From Ariolimax columbianus (Eukaryota; Mollusca; Gastropoda; Stylommatophora; Arionidae): a stretch of DNA of 64,000 nt. Below are positions 10,835 through 22,486 of the stretch, piece by piece (positions within the stretch are counted from its first letter, which is position 1; each line of letters opens with the position of its first letter). Made by a program: the position numbers and the translations under genes. The stretch covers positions 48,270,916 through 48,334,915 of the forward strand of contig JAVGWX010000002.1 in NCBI GenBank assembly GCA_036924085.1. Direction: 5' to 3'. Under the pieces are notes generated by a model that worked only from the letters and a program-made list of their open reading frames with translations, made no database searches and was not told the DNA's origin.

Positions 10835-12085
10835 ACCTGTATTCTGACCGTCTGACACCCTTCACCAAGGCGCGTGAGGCCACAATTTTGGATCTCCTGT
10901 TCGCGGACGATTGCGCGCTTAACACTTGCACATAATAAGATATCCAGTCCACCATGACGGAGTTTTTTGGCGGCTTACTACAATTTTGATCTCATGATCA
11001 ACACTAGGAAAACGGAGGTACTCTTCCAGCCTGACCCTTGGGAGCCGTACATCGGATCAAACATTACAGTACACAACCAACGTCGCCAGGCAGTCCCTAG
11101 CTTCACCTACCTAGGCAGTACCCACACTAGATGGTTTCTAGCTTCACCTACCTAGGCTGTACCCTCACCAGGCAGTCGCTAGCTTCACCTACCTAGGCTG
11201 TACCCTCACTAGATGGTTGCTAGCCTCACCTACCTAGGCTGTACCCTCACCAGGCAGTCGCTAGCCTCACCTACCTAGGCTGTACCCTCACCAGGCAGTC
11301 GCTAGCCTCACCTACCTAGGCTGTACCCTCACCAGGCAGTTGCTAGCCTCACCTATCTAGGCAGTACCCTCACTAGAGAGGAAAATATCGGCTGTGAGTT
11401 CAACAACGGCATTGCTAAGGTGAGCTCTGAGTTTGGAGGGCTTCGAGCAAACGTCTGGAATCGACAGCGCATGATTGTCGCCACCAAGGGAAAGGTTATA
11501 TCACGCTGTAGTGATATCGACTCTTCTACATGTCTGTGAAACACGGACAGTATATAGCAGGAATGCCAGACAGCTAAACCGTTTTCACTTAAGCTGTCTG
11601 CGTGGGCTGCTCATGATGAGTTTGTATGACAAGGGGCTTAACTGTGAAATTCTCAACACGACTAACTAGATGATCGCATCCCCAAGCTGCTATTATACTG
11701 GGAGCTCACAATAGGCAGACGCTCGCCAGTGGAACAGAAGAAACGCTACAGAGACTCCTTGAAAGTGTCTCTGAAAAGCTACAACATTGATGTCATCTCC
11801 TTGGAGTTTTCACAACACCGTTCCACCCGTCGCACTAGTATCATCGAAGGTGCTCAGATCGCAGAGAGTAAAGTCATCGCGGAGGCTCAACGAAGGCGTG
11901 TTGCCCGAACAAACAAAACGCACGATGTCTCCACAGCCGGCTCCTCGCATGTGTGCTCGAATATGGCAGGGTATGCCGTTCCTGAATTGGTCTTTAAAGT
12001 TATAAGAAAACACATTTCACAGCACACATCTGGTGCTGTTGACATCTTCTTCTGTGACAGGCAACTATAATTATTATTATTCACT
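10835..12085 (+). pseudogene. Non-LTR retrotransposon family F1, RT fragment
   Basis: About 10885-10930 encodes LDLLFADDCALNT, the RT catalytic FADD box. About 10985-11060 encodes the palm-to-thumb segment with INTRKTEVLFQP. Then comes VPSFTYLGST, the conserved FxYLG motif. The sequence resumes after an internal array with EENIGCEFNNGIAKVSSEFG, followed by the ACETWT-type region in broken form. About 11729-11830 encodes KKRYRDSLKVSLKSYNI, the usual downstream segment, and the element ends near an ATTATTATT tail. The 41-bp array at 11093-11376 lies exactly at the YLG motif. Dead by stops and frameshifts. Confidence 0.88.
11093..11376 (+). repeat. 41-bp tandem array inside an RT coding region
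   Basis: About seven units contain GCTAGCCTCACCTACC and CTAGGCTGTACCCTCA. Each unit encodes the SFTYLGCTLT stretch of the surrounding reverse transcriptase. The first and last units both contain AGGCAGT, a plausible microhomology for the first duplication. Units differ slightly (GCTTCACC versus GCCTCACC). Confidence 0.95.
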
Positions 12086-14212
12086 GTTAGACAAATGATT
12101 ATTTAAAATTTAGAATTATACTTGGAATTCTGGTATTCAGACTGACATGTTGTTAATGTATGTTACCAGGTCGCCGAAGGCTTTCCGCATTGCGTATTTT
12201 TAAACTTACTGGGGGCTTACTAGGCATGAGAAAGGTAAAATTAAACAGAACTATTTCCTTTTTTCATTTTCTTAAGGACAGAGTATTGTCCAGCATTCAT
12301 CGTATGATAGTGGCTACGAACATTATACTCTTTTAGCGCAGTTATTGTTTGAAGACAAACTTAGCATTGAAGGCCAGTATTTAGCTGTGTCAAACCATGC
12401 GCATTACCTTACTGTACCAGTTATGTGTTTTTTATTGTTGAAGGTTTACCGTTACCTTTTTATTCTACTGGGAAACCCACACTCTTTCTACCACAGACTG
12501 TAGTTTTTCAGGCGATATTAGGACATACTAACTAGTGCTTGGATGCATGTGTGAGTTTGTATGTACCTCGCAGTGGTCAACCCAACTGAAGTGCAATGTT
12601 ATGGTCTCACCAAGAACGCGCCTGTTAGAGTTGTGAAAGTGCGTGGGTGTGTGACGAACCATGACAGTACCAGACCAACTCAACCCAACTAGCCATCCTG
12701 GACACTGTGGTCAGTTGTTATGGAGACGTATATCAGGCGTATCTCCTAAGACTTAAATCCTTCCCCTTTCACACTAAACATAAATGAAAACTCGAAAACT
12801 TATTTTGTTCACAAAAACACAGTTATTAATTAACTGTTTTAACTTGATATGATCACATCAAATAGAGTGTAATATATCACTATCTAACTAAAATCTGGAG
12901 TCTTGATTCTCGTCTCCTGCAGCGAATCTGATTTCTGACGTTCTGGCAGCTTCAGCTCTTACAGTTTTTGATGTGGAATAAGGATCTCGAATTTGTGGAA
13001 TGGGATGCGATCTCTAGTGTTCGCCTACACTTTTGTTTCTGATATAATGTGTTACCTAACCTTCTGACAGCATATGACAACTCGACCAGTTTGAATGTAT
13101 TGCCTATACATTTGTTTCTGACACAAGGTTTTATAAACTTTCTGACAACGCAGGAGACTTCGACCTGAGCGAGACACAAAGGTAATTTAGTGCAAGCTTA
13201 ACTTCACCGTTATTCTGAATCCAATTAAGTATTGTCAGGCTACTCAAATGAACACCACTTACAGAGTTAAACTCTGCGAATTCAGATAAGTACAATGGCT
13301 AGTCTTCCAGTCAGATCTGATTGCAATCACTCCAACATCATATTATATGTCTCCATATTAAACTCCGTCTTCTTTCACTGCTGCCGCTGAGAGTAAGTCA
13401 CGTGGTCCCAAGGTCTCAACTGCCTGGACAACTCGCATGACAGCTTTCGTGGTCTGACCAATAATACGCTAGAGCTGCATTTCTGGATTTCATCTCTCCC
13501 CTAAAAGTGCCACCACTACCATTTATTGGGTAACTCGCCGCTGCATCAATGTTGATTCTGGTTTTGCTAATTCCCCCACCATCCTTTTGAATTATGCCTG
13601 TCCCCTAACTAAAAGTCTTATAATCGCCCCCAAGTTTAACACGCCATGTTCACGTGTCCAACATTTAAAACAGTCGTACTACACTATATATAATAAGAGT
13701 CGATAATAGAAGACAGTAATTGTGTCCGTTACCTAGTCAACTTTCCATTGACCTGATTTCATACGATGAAAAGTTCCATTTAGGAACCAGGTCGGCTTGG
13801 TTCGAAATCACCGACACATTCCATTTCTGTTTTCTCCCTCATCTCATTGCTTCCTACCAATTTTCAATTAGCCGTCAGTGGGCCCCCCACCCCCGCTTGA
13901 TCGTATCGAGATCCCCACGGCATCTCTGACCTTGGTACATTACTTATTCTGAACAATTGCTCCAGCTCCTCCAAGAGTATTTTCTTGTTAGACATCAGTT
14001 TAGAACAGTCTAATTTACTAATACTCATAAATACTTTTTCAGATTAAATCGTGTTTCTTCTTCTTCTTCTGTTTCTTCTTCTTCTTCGTCTTCGCTGGCT
14101 GATTTCAGATCATTCACTTAGACTCCACTATTTAGTTTCAGATGAATTTATCGGCAAAGAATGATTTTAAACAACCGTAATTACTTTTAAACGTTCGTGA
14201 TAAATGTGCGTA
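12086..14212. other. Intergenic, no gene recognised
   Basis: No recognisable coding domain. At about 13024-13165 two diverged copies of an approximately 80-bp segment (CCTACAC...TTTGTTTCTGA...CTTCTGACA) lie in tandem. A short TTC-rich tract is at 14055-14095. Confidence 0.5.
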
Positions 14213-14342
14213 ATTTGAGACTAGCCAATGAGAGAGAATTCGACGAAAATCTGCCGAGGTAAGTTGAAATTGGAATTTGAGACTAGCCAATGAGAGAGAA
14301 TTCGACGAAAATCTGCCGAGGTAAGTTGAAATTGGAATTTGA
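14213..14342 (+). repeat. 62-bp tandem duplication, 2.1 copies
   Basis: The block from ATTTGAGACTAGCCAATG to GTTGAAATTGGA is repeated with a 62-bp period and essentially no differences, so the duplication is recent. Confidence 0.95.
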
Positions 14343-15184
14343 GACTTAAATATACTTCTCATTTTCTTGAAGTTTGACAGGTGTCATGTACACTTTGTGA
14401 AGGCTTTTCAACATTAGTAACAATCTCTGTTATGCACAGTAAATTAACATTTAATCGGTCTTCTGTAAAAGTCACAAATGTTTGGGGGTAATTTTGTAAA
14501 ATGTATATTACCCCTAACATGGAACAGAATGCCCTATGCTCTGGTCCAATCTTGATTATCCTATATCACACGATAAACTGTCAATCATTGCGTGGGCCTT
14601 AGAAAACGACTTCAAGATACGTATGAGGCCAGCTAGTTTGAGACGTCTGCTGTAAAGGAACCAGCCGCAGTTGAAATCTGCATCACATTTAAGTGAAAAG
14701 GTGAATGGTGACATGTGTGAGTTGTCTAGTATTGATCCACGTGACGCGTAAAAGCTAGCGATGGCGGGACTGTGTACTGTGTCGCAACATACAGTTCATT
14801 GATGACGTTCGGTCAACATAAAGGGTTTGATGAGTCATTTTAACAATAATTGATATAGCAACAGATGTTTCGGTCGTGTACTTTTGTTCGATTGTCAGAG
14901 CTAACAAAAAACACAAATTTCTGGCAGAGAGCGACACGTCCACCAATCTAGCAGGAGATTCGGAGAGAGAACGCAGAGATGATAGGACACTGCTTCAGAC
15001 TGAGACATGCCAATACAAGCACATTTGAATTCATAGTTGAGGACATAGGCAAAGAACTTGTATACTCTGCTCCGGGTGGGGGGGGGGGGGGGGGGAGATA
15101 AATAATGTCATCAGTAAGTCAATAATCATGTTTGGAAACAAACCTCATTAATCAGATACAATTTAGACTGAAGATGCAGCACAG
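14343..15184. other. Intergenic with poly-G run
   Basis: No gene recognised. An interrupted G homopolymer of about 20 bases lies near 15075-15097. Confidence 0.5.
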
Positions 15185-15275
15185 CGAATGAGCTGACAGC
15201 TCACAGCGACTCGTAGCTAGCTGTTTCATCAGGGCCAGCGAACCAAAGCTGACCAAGACCATATCGTGCCTCCAA
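15185..15275 (+). mobile_element. SINE S3 head fragment, diverged
   Basis: TCAGGGCCAGCGAACCAAAG and surrounding bases match the 5' head of S3 with mismatches. No body or tail is present. Confidence 0.55.
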
Positions 15276-15339
15276 GCGGCGGACTTGCAAATATACTAAA
15301 ATAGTTCAGTCTGGAAAAGAGAATTGGGATCGCATACTG

Positions 15340-15632
15340 ACATCAGCCAATGATGACCACCTGTTAGATGCGAACACACGGACATCAGTCAATGATGACC
15401 ACCTGTTAGATGCGAACACACGGACATCAGTCAATGATGACCACCTGTTAGATGCGAACACACGGACATCAGCCAATGATGACCACTTGTTAGATGCGAA
15501 CACACGGACATCAGTCAATGATGACCACCTGTTAGATGCGAACACACGGACATCAGTCAATGATGACCACCTGTTAGATGCGAACACACGGACATCAGTC
15601 AATGATGACCACCTATTAGATGCGAACACACG
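15340..15632 (+). repeat. 42-bp minisatellite, 7 copies
   Basis: Units contain CACACGGACATCAGTCAATG and ATGACCACCTGTTAGATGCG and are nearly identical. The period is 14 codons, so both strands stay open; on the minus strand the unit reads VFASNRWSSLTDVR. A 216-codon minus-strand frame (15306-15956) includes the array but has no recognisable domain, so I do not call it a gene. Confidence 0.96.
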
Positions 15633-16739
15633 GCATCCTCGATATTCGCAATTTGATGCAAGTAATTTGGTACTGGGAGGCTTCCGGGGCAAGCAGAAAG
15701 ATGATGGGATTGACAACCACATCATGGAATAGGCACTGCATTGCAGATAACTAGATTCCGGCTTTCCTATAACATTGGTTAGCGCAAACCAAATGCGTTG
15801 TTGGACCCACGACCCATCAGATGGAGCGAAGGAAAAGAAGCAGAAAAAGACTAAGCACATGTGGGGCTGTCTAGAGTACAGTGGTATCGATTCTGTATAG
15901 CATATATTCGATGCATATGTACCATGCACATATATAAAACCGCACCGTGAAAACATTGATATCGATTCTCTATATGTGGTACAGATTTGAAATAAGCAAT
16001 GAGGATATTTATCTCCCTTAGATCATGTCATGGCCAGGAAATGGACCGTGTTGTGAGATAAACCGACGTAAGAGATAATATTTGTTAGGTAAGCCAAACT
16101 TTTTAAATTTTCTTTTTAAAAAAAAAATAGCAACTCTATTCGTGAGAGGAACTAGATAATAGCTTGCATTGTTATCGGGGTTGGCATGGGGCTAATGTAG
16201 CCGTTGTGTGTTGTTTGGCAGACATTATCTAGCCTGTTCATTTTATGGTTCTTAACGTTTTTGTATGGTTCATTTCTATTTCAAAATGCGGGTTCGTATG
16301 AATGTTCATATGTGTATTTTCCTGCATGTGTATTTACGTGCATTTATGTATCTGCAATTATGTGTATATTTGTACATGTGTACATTACTGTGTATATACG
16401 TAAATGCACATATGGATGTGTGTGTGACTTGGCTTATTCGCTCGCCTTTTACCGCGTGATACAGACGTATCTTTATTGTTGTGACATAGTTTCTACAGGA
16501 CGTGTTAGTTGTCCCTATGCCCAAGTTTCCATTGTCGCCTCGACTGTGATTGGCAGGTCGCAGTGTTACTAAATTGTGCTAAATTATCGGACCAGGGAAA
16601 AAACGCATTCGATCAATGCATGTGTGTATACTTATACGGGGCTGAAAGTGTAGAGTAGTTGACGAACTGATGATCAGCAACTCATGAATAGCTGAATTCC
16701 ACGAGGCCAGTGACCCACAACCACCGAAGACCCTATTCA
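15633..16739. other. Intergenic, no gene recognised
   Basis: AT-rich DNA with TGTG/TACA-rich stretches around 16280-16420. The open frame at 16204-16572 is low-complexity and not supported. Confidence 0.5.
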
Positions 16740-17240
16740 GGCTAACATGCCCAGCATACATGCACTGCTAGAAAAAGCACGACTAGGATGGGCCGGACAC
16801 CTCGTCCGTATGTCAGACGAACGGCTCCCAAAGAAGCTTCTCTACGGCGAGCTGAGAGACGGATGGCGCGAGAGAGGGCGCCCAAAGAAACGTTTTAAAG
16901 ACGGTCTGAAGTACTCACTAAAAAGTTGCCAGATACTTCGACACCTGGGAATGTCTTGCGAAAAACAGATCTGACTGGAGAAGCGCAGTCAAATCGTGTG
17001 TAGCTGCCGGTGAAGATGACCGTGTTGTGAAAGCCCAGAACACACGCGAGACGCGGAAATCCCGAGCAGCGGGAACACCATCCCCTTCTACAAACCTCGT
17101 GTGCCCGATATGTAGCAGATGTTTTCGTGCTCGCATTGGCCTGTTCAGCCACATGCGCACCCACACCCAACAGGGAAATCTGTGACAAGGATGATGTCGG
17201 CGGTCCTCATCGACAACGATGGACAGCTATTATTATTATT
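16740..17240 (+). pseudogene. Non-LTR retrotransposon family F1, 3' end with C2H2 finger
   Basis: The frame 16747-16974 reads ARLGWAGHLVRMSDERLPKK and then GRPKKRFKDGLKYSLKS, the conserved LINE C-terminus. A frame change near 16970 leads to SDWRSAVKSCV. Then 17102-17163 encodes a full C2H2 finger (CPICSRCF, then IGLFSHMRTH; C-x2-C-x12-H-x3-H), followed by QQGNL and a stop. The 3' UTR has CATCGACAACGATGGACAGC and ends in a TTA-repeat tail at about 17227-17243. This is the cleanest 3' end of F1 in the window. Confidence 0.88.
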
Positions 17241-17502
17241 ATTTGAAAAAAATATACACGTCCGTCTATGTGTCTAAATTTAAACCTACATACGTGTACA
17301 TTTATGTGTCTGTTAGAACACGTAACTATGTGAGGAAGTGTGTATGTTTGTGCGCGCGCATACATGTAACATCTATGATTGCGTGTTTAATCATACGTGT
17401 ATTTGGGCCACGTGAGCGAGCATGCACATATCAATTATAAGCTGTGAACATCATTTGAATGTAGATCATATTGTTGAGGTTAGAACAAACTCCGAGTCTA
17501 GA

Positions 17503-18500
17503 TCATCTGTTTGAGCGTAGAATATTCTTCTGAGCGTAGATCATCCTCCTGAGCATAAATCATCCTTCTAAGTGTAGATCATCCTTCTGAGGGTAGATCA
17601 TCCTTCTGATTGTAAAGCATCCTTCTGATTGTAAAGCATCCTTCTGATTGTAAAGCATCCTTCTGGTTGTAAAGCATCCTTCTGATTGTAAAGCATATTT
17701 CTGAGTGTAAAACATCAGTCTGAGCGTAGATCATCCTTCTGAGTGTAAAGCATCCTTCTGAGGGTAGATCACATTTCTGATTGTAAAGCATATTTCTGAG
17801 TGTAAAACATCCTTCTGAGCGTAGATCATCCTTCTGAGTGTAGAGCATCCTTCTGAGGGTAGATCATCCTTCTGATTGTAAAGCATTCTTCTGAGTGTAG
17901 AGCATTCTTCTGAGTGTAGAGCATTCTTCTGAGTGTAGATCATCCTTCTGAAGGTAGAGCATCCTTCTGAGGGTAGATCATCCTTCTGGTTGTAAAGCAT
18001 CTTTCTGATTGTAAAGCATCCTTCTGATTGTAAAGCATCCTTCTGATTGTAAAGCATCCTTCTGATTGTAAAGCATATTTCTGAGTGTAAAACATCCTTC
18101 TGAAGGTAGAGCATCCTTCTGAGTGTAGAGCATCCTCCTGAAGGTAGAGCATCCTTCTGAGGGTAGATCATCCTTCTGGTTGTAAAGCATTCTTCTGAGT
18201 GTAGAGCATTCTTCTGAGTGTAGAGCATTCTTCTGAGTGTAGATCATCCTTCTGAAGGTAGAGCATCCTTCTGAGGGTAGATCATCCTTCTGGTTGTAAA
18301 GCATCTTTCTGATTGTAAAGCATCCTTCTGATTGTAAAGCATCCTTCTGATTGTAAAGCATCCTTCTGATTGTAAAGCATATTTCTGAGTGTAAAACATC
18401 CTTCTGAAGGTAGAGCATCCTTCTGAGTGTAGAGCATCCTCCTGAGTGTAGATCATTTTTCTGAGCGTAAAGTATCCGGTTGAGTGTAGATCATCCTGGT
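17503..18500 (-). repeat. 19-bp minisatellite, about 52 copies
   Basis: The unit is variants of GATTGTAAAGCATCCTTCT. Since 19 is not a multiple of 3, three units make a 19-residue period and all three minus-strand frames remain open over long stretches (reading like MLYTQKDALHSEGCFT). A block of roughly 170 bp at about 17985-18155 recurs at about 18285-18450, showing higher-order duplication. No start context or flanking exon suggests a real protein. Confidence 0.97.
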
Positions 18501-19171
18501 GAGTTTGAGAGACCCACCTACGAGCCCGGAATACAAGAGCCACTAACTCGTAAAGTGAGGAAAGAGAAAGGTTTGGCGTATGTGATAATGTGTTTATGGT
18601 AATGAGCGCATGTGTGGGTGTGTTTATGTGTATGTGTACACGTGTTGTTCTACACGTGCATAATGGAATGTCTGCCAGTGTTCATGTGTGTATGTGTACA
18701 CGTGTGCCTGCGCGCACAAACAGTCAATCATTTCTATTTTTGAACAAGCAATTTGCTCATTGAAAAGTTCTGGAAGAGAAAATTAGGCATTTTACCCAAA
18801 GTGTGGAAATGACAGTTCTATTTTAGACATGTCTGGTAATCTATTTCTCACCTCAGTGCTGACATTTCAGAAAGTAGATAATTGTTGTTGACTCTCATTC
18901 TGAGAGACGTGTTTCTACGTTGTACCTCAAACAGGAGACACTTTGTTCGTTGTGTGAATTTAGTGTTTCGTCTCATTGGCGCCGAAAGGACATCGTAAGT
19001 TTTCTCTGGGGTATCTGATCTATTTCTAACGTCTAAGTTATCTTTAGGAGTTCGATTTGAGATATTGGGTAAAGAATTCAAAGTAAGAAATATGGAAAGA
19101 GATGAGTTGTTGACGGGGTTTTCAAGGAGGTAGCAGTGAGCGTGTTGTGAGACAGTAGTGTGCAAGATAAG
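18501..19171. other. Intergenic, no gene recognised
   Basis: A TGTGTATGTGTACACGTGT-rich stretch at about 18600-18710; otherwise no recognisable feature. Confidence 0.5.
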
Positions 19172-19500
19172 GGGTTGTTGTTGCTTTAATGCCCACAATG
19201 AGAAAGTTTACTGTTTTGTGCGCCATGAAAAGAACGTTAAGTGACGGGTGGTAGTAACTTTCCTCACATCCCGAGAGTGCTGATGAAGGTGGGCCCCGGT
19301 CCTACAGGCGATTGTGTTATGCTTGGCTTCGCCTTCGTGGCGCTCACTACTACGGGGATCATATCGATTCACATCTCGTCAGCCAGGTTGCCTTGAAAAC
19401 AGCCTACTTCCAGGGAACGCTACGTGGAAGAGAGATTGTGGTCTTGGTCAGTGAATTGTGCCTGACTGGACTAGCATCTCAGTATCTCAATATAAGGAGT
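19172..19500 (+). mobile_element. Interspersed repeat R-C
   Basis: It shares GTTAAGTGACGGG, TTTCCTCACATC, GCTGATGAAGGTGG and CGCTCACTACTACGG with 48905-49148 (minus) and in part with 56630-56830 (plus). It looks like a short non-coding interspersed repeat. I cannot classify it and see no terminal repeats. Confidence 0.7.
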
Positions 19501-19563
19501 TAGAGCTAAATACAGGCACGCGGGCGGGCAGACAGGCAGACAGATCCGAGGGGTTACATAGTG

Positions 19564-19567
<4 letters not shown>

Positions 19568-19595
<28 letters not shown>
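19568..19595 (+). repeat. GA microsatellite
   Basis: A run of about 14 GA dinucleotides. Confidence 0.95.
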
Positions 19596-19598
<3 letters not shown>

Positions 19599-19699
19599 AG
19601 GGAGACGGTCTATCTATATACGATGAGTGTTGAGTAAAACGGGGACGTGTTTTTGTACGGAAACAATGATATTTTGTTCAAGTGGTCAAACTGTCATTG

Positions 19700-20775
19700 A
19701 TATGTTTCAATATAATATCCTGCAACGTTTATGCACTTATCCCTGCGCGTGTGCACTTATCCCAACGTTTATGTAATGCTTGGAAAGCTTCCGCGAAGAA
19801 AGATGTATCAGTATTTCTGAACCAATCCAGGACATCCTGTTTCACTTTGTCATCAGTGCTGAAAGGCTGATCTCCCGTGAATTCTTTTAGGGGTCCAAAA
19901 AGGAGGAAATCGCTTGGAACGACGTCTGGATTGTAAGGTATTTGTGGCAATACCTCTCAGCTGAGTTGCTCCAGATTACACATAGTGCGGTGAGCTGTAA
20001 GATGTCGACCGTTATCTTGCAGGTGCAGGACGTCCTTTGTGATCAATCCAGCCCATTATTTTCCGCATACGGTAATGCACATAACTCAAAGTGCGTATTT
20101 ATGTACTGTTCACTGTTCATAGTGGCACCATGGGGTAGAAAGTCAACATTAATGATGCCAAGTTTGTCCCAGAAAACACTCGCCATCACTTTACCTGCAG
20201 ACGCAATTGTACAAATTGTGGCTGGTGGTTATTGCGCATGCTTCCACTGCTTGAATGTTCGTTTCGATTTAGGAGTATAATGATGCACCCAGGTTCCGTT
20301 CCGTATAATGATGCACCCAGGTTCCGTTCCGTATAATGATGCACCCAGGTTTCGTCACATGTAATGAAATGGTAAAAAAAGTCATACCATTCCATGTTAC
20401 AACGTTCTTTCAATCCAATGCAGGCTTGAACTCTTCTCTGTCGATCAAAAGCGGTAAGCTGGCTTGCACCCAACGTGCACTAACTTTCAGAAAAGGCAAA
20501 TAATCATGCATAATAGTGTTCACGTATCCAGAGAAAGACTTTCTTCTTGTGCAATTTCGCGACAGGTTATGCGTCGATTTTCGGGATACTCACTCACGGA
20601 TGTACAGCCTTCTCTAAAACGTTTACACCATTCAAATGTCTTACTGGGGCTGAGTGTCTGATCACCGTATTGTGATTGCAGTCTTCTGTAAATTCCCACA
20701 AGGTTTCCCGCCTTCTTTCACAAGAAACTTCATCACAACACGCTGTTCCATGAAAGCAACAGTGTTGTCTGCCAT
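19700..20775 (-). pseudogene. Second mariner-like transposase, inactivated
   Basis: The minus-strand ATG at 20775 starts MADNTVAFMEQRVVMKFLV, a mariner N-terminus. After frame breaks, LTAFDRQRRVQAC and then CDETWVHHYT (first catalytic Asp) appear near 20440-20340. LHLQDNGRH (second Asp) is near 20020. PYNPDVVPSDFLLFGPLKEF (third Asp) is near 19935-19870, then the C-terminus to about 19730. All three catalytic Asp positions survive, but stops and frameshifts are frequent. It belongs to a different lineage from the mariner at 4524-5773. The terminal inverted repeats could not be delimited. A 28-bp duplication sits on the DETW motif. Confidence 0.9.
20270..20356 (-). repeat. 28-bp tandem repeat on the mariner DETW motif, 3 copies
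   Basis: CCTGGGTGCATCATTATAC recurs three times with period 28. Each unit encodes ETWVHHYT on the minus strand. It lies at the catalytic site of the transposase relic, and the units are nearly identical. Confidence 0.93.
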
Positions 20776-22139
20776 TTTTATGTATCTGTCACGTGGGCAA
20801 CCTAGCAGTAATAGGATACAAGTGTCCCTAACAAATGATAGTAGTTATATCACGCTATAACCCACTCGGGTAAAACCAGAACAAAAGTCCCGGTTTGATT
20901 TGAAAGCTTCTAGGATTTATATGTCTGTCTGTCTGTCCGTCCGTGTGCCTGTATATCGCTCTCTGTTTATATATTTTGTCTCTCACTGTGTATATCTCCT
21001 TCTTTCTCTCTGTTTGTCTGACTCGCTGTCCGTCTGTCTGATTTTCTCTCCGTCTATCTGGTTCTCTGTCCGTCTGTATGACCCTCTGTCTGTCTTTCAT
21101 TCTGTCTTTCTTCCACTTCATGTGTCTGACTGTCCCTTTTTCTCATTCTGAGAAAGATCGTCTGTGTTTCAGTCTATGAGTCCAACAAAGTTACATATGT
21201 TTATTTCATCATGTATATCTGTCGAAACGCCTGCATGACCTTCACTTTCTGTATATCTCTATATATTAATGTACCCTACCTCTGATTTTGACTACCATAT
21301 CGACTTCTATATTTCTTCTCCTAATGGTCTTATCATTTTACTATTCGTTCTGTCTCTGGGGTCCAAAGCAGTTCGTGTGATTGTGTCCAGGTCATCTATC
21401 TAGCCTCTTAGGACAATACCGAATCAATTCCAGCGTCGAACTCATACGGGGGTGTGTATGATCGACTTGCTAACTCCGGACAAGCAGTTCGTCTTTGGTG
21501 ATGGTCACTGAAGGCCGGGGCTTAAAGGTATACGGGTGACGCCCTACTCTACCCCAGTTATTTTACTAAGCGAAATGTTTTTGAAACCTTAAAAAGTAAT
21601 AATAATTATTAACTATGTAACTAATACTTTGAAAAAATGCCCAATTATTGGCGAACCCAGAAAGACTTATGAATTACAGACAGGCCAGGGCTCAGTTCAC
21701 ACTCGTCATCACAATGGATCGGTTGCCATGACACACTGGCCTCACAATGGATCGGTTGCCATGACACACTGGCCTCACGAGCTAGAGCCCGGGGCCTGTT
21801 GCTTTGTTGTTCAGACGTGTGTTTATCAGTTTGAAGTGCGTGTTCGTATATTAAAACAAGACGCGTTCAATTCTTAGTTTGCTTTCATTTATATGGTTAA
21901 ACCCATCCATCATGAAATCCACGAGCCGCCGCTGGTGAAAGTGTCGGCCATAAGATATATATATATATATTGTCATTGCCACGCATGCCCGTATTATTAA
22001 AAGCGTTAGAAGTCAATACTTACATCGTGTGCCTGGCACACTAATTATATGATCTATGACGCCTGGGTTTGGACGATTCTAAAAATACATTATAAAAAAA
22101 GGCATCTTTCGCTACAAGTGTAGCTTTGTCCTGTATATA
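20776..22139. other. Intergenic, pyrimidine-rich then AT-rich
   Basis: About 20915-21150 is a TCTG/TCTC-rich tract on the plus strand. Small AT repeats lie at 21955-21970. No gene recognised. Confidence 0.5.
21711..21778 (+). repeat. 33-bp direct duplication
   Basis: TCACAATGGATCGGTTGCC followed by ATGACACACTGGCC occurs twice in direct succession with no differences. Confidence 0.93.
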
Positions 22140-22486
22140 GTAAATAGGTCTCAAAATCTATCCACACTAAAGGTCACATGAAGTTAGTTTAGTGAACCGA
22201 GATCACATGTAGTCAAGATATTGGCTCAATTGTCATTTGAAGCCAAGTTAGTAGGTACGTCGTCACGTGAAGTCAAGTCTGTGGACTAAGGGTCATATTA
22301 GGTCAAGTTAGTGAGTCAATGATCACATGAAGCCAAATTAGTGGGTCATTGGTCACGTGAAGTCAAATTAATGGGTCAAGGGTCGTAAAAAGTGAAGATA
22401 GTGGACCAAGTGTTACTTGAAGTCAAGTTTGTGGACCTAGGGTCACATGAAGTCAAGATAGTGGTCCAAGGACCGCATGATGTCAA
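22140..22486 (+). repeat. Ancient 30-bp array, segment 1
   Basis: Degenerate units of about 30 bp share AGTCAAGTTAGTGG and GGTCACATGA. The same units reappear at 25673-26253 and 27360-27650, so one long array was split by later retroelement insertions. This segment is strongly diverged. Confidence 0.88.

Noticed and set aside
13795..13815. Box B-like GGTTCGAAATC
   Set aside because: No partner box A and no repeat family membership.
15306..15956. 216-codon minus-strand frame spanning the 42-bp array
   Set aside because: The non-repeat half has no recognisable domain and the composition matches intergenic DNA.
16204..16572. 122-codon cysteine-rich plus-strand frame
   Set aside because: Low-complexity TGTG/TATG-rich DNA with overlapping frames on both strands and no recognisable family.
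17503..18500. CRISPR-like array
   Set aside because: Units are contiguous with no unique spacers and the genome is eukaryotic; the same applies to every other array in the window.
19655..20880. Terminal inverted repeats of the second mariner-like element
   Set aside because: GGGGACGTGTTTTTGTAC (left) and AGGGACACTTGTATCC (right, minus strand) are only loosely similar, so I did not assign element ends.
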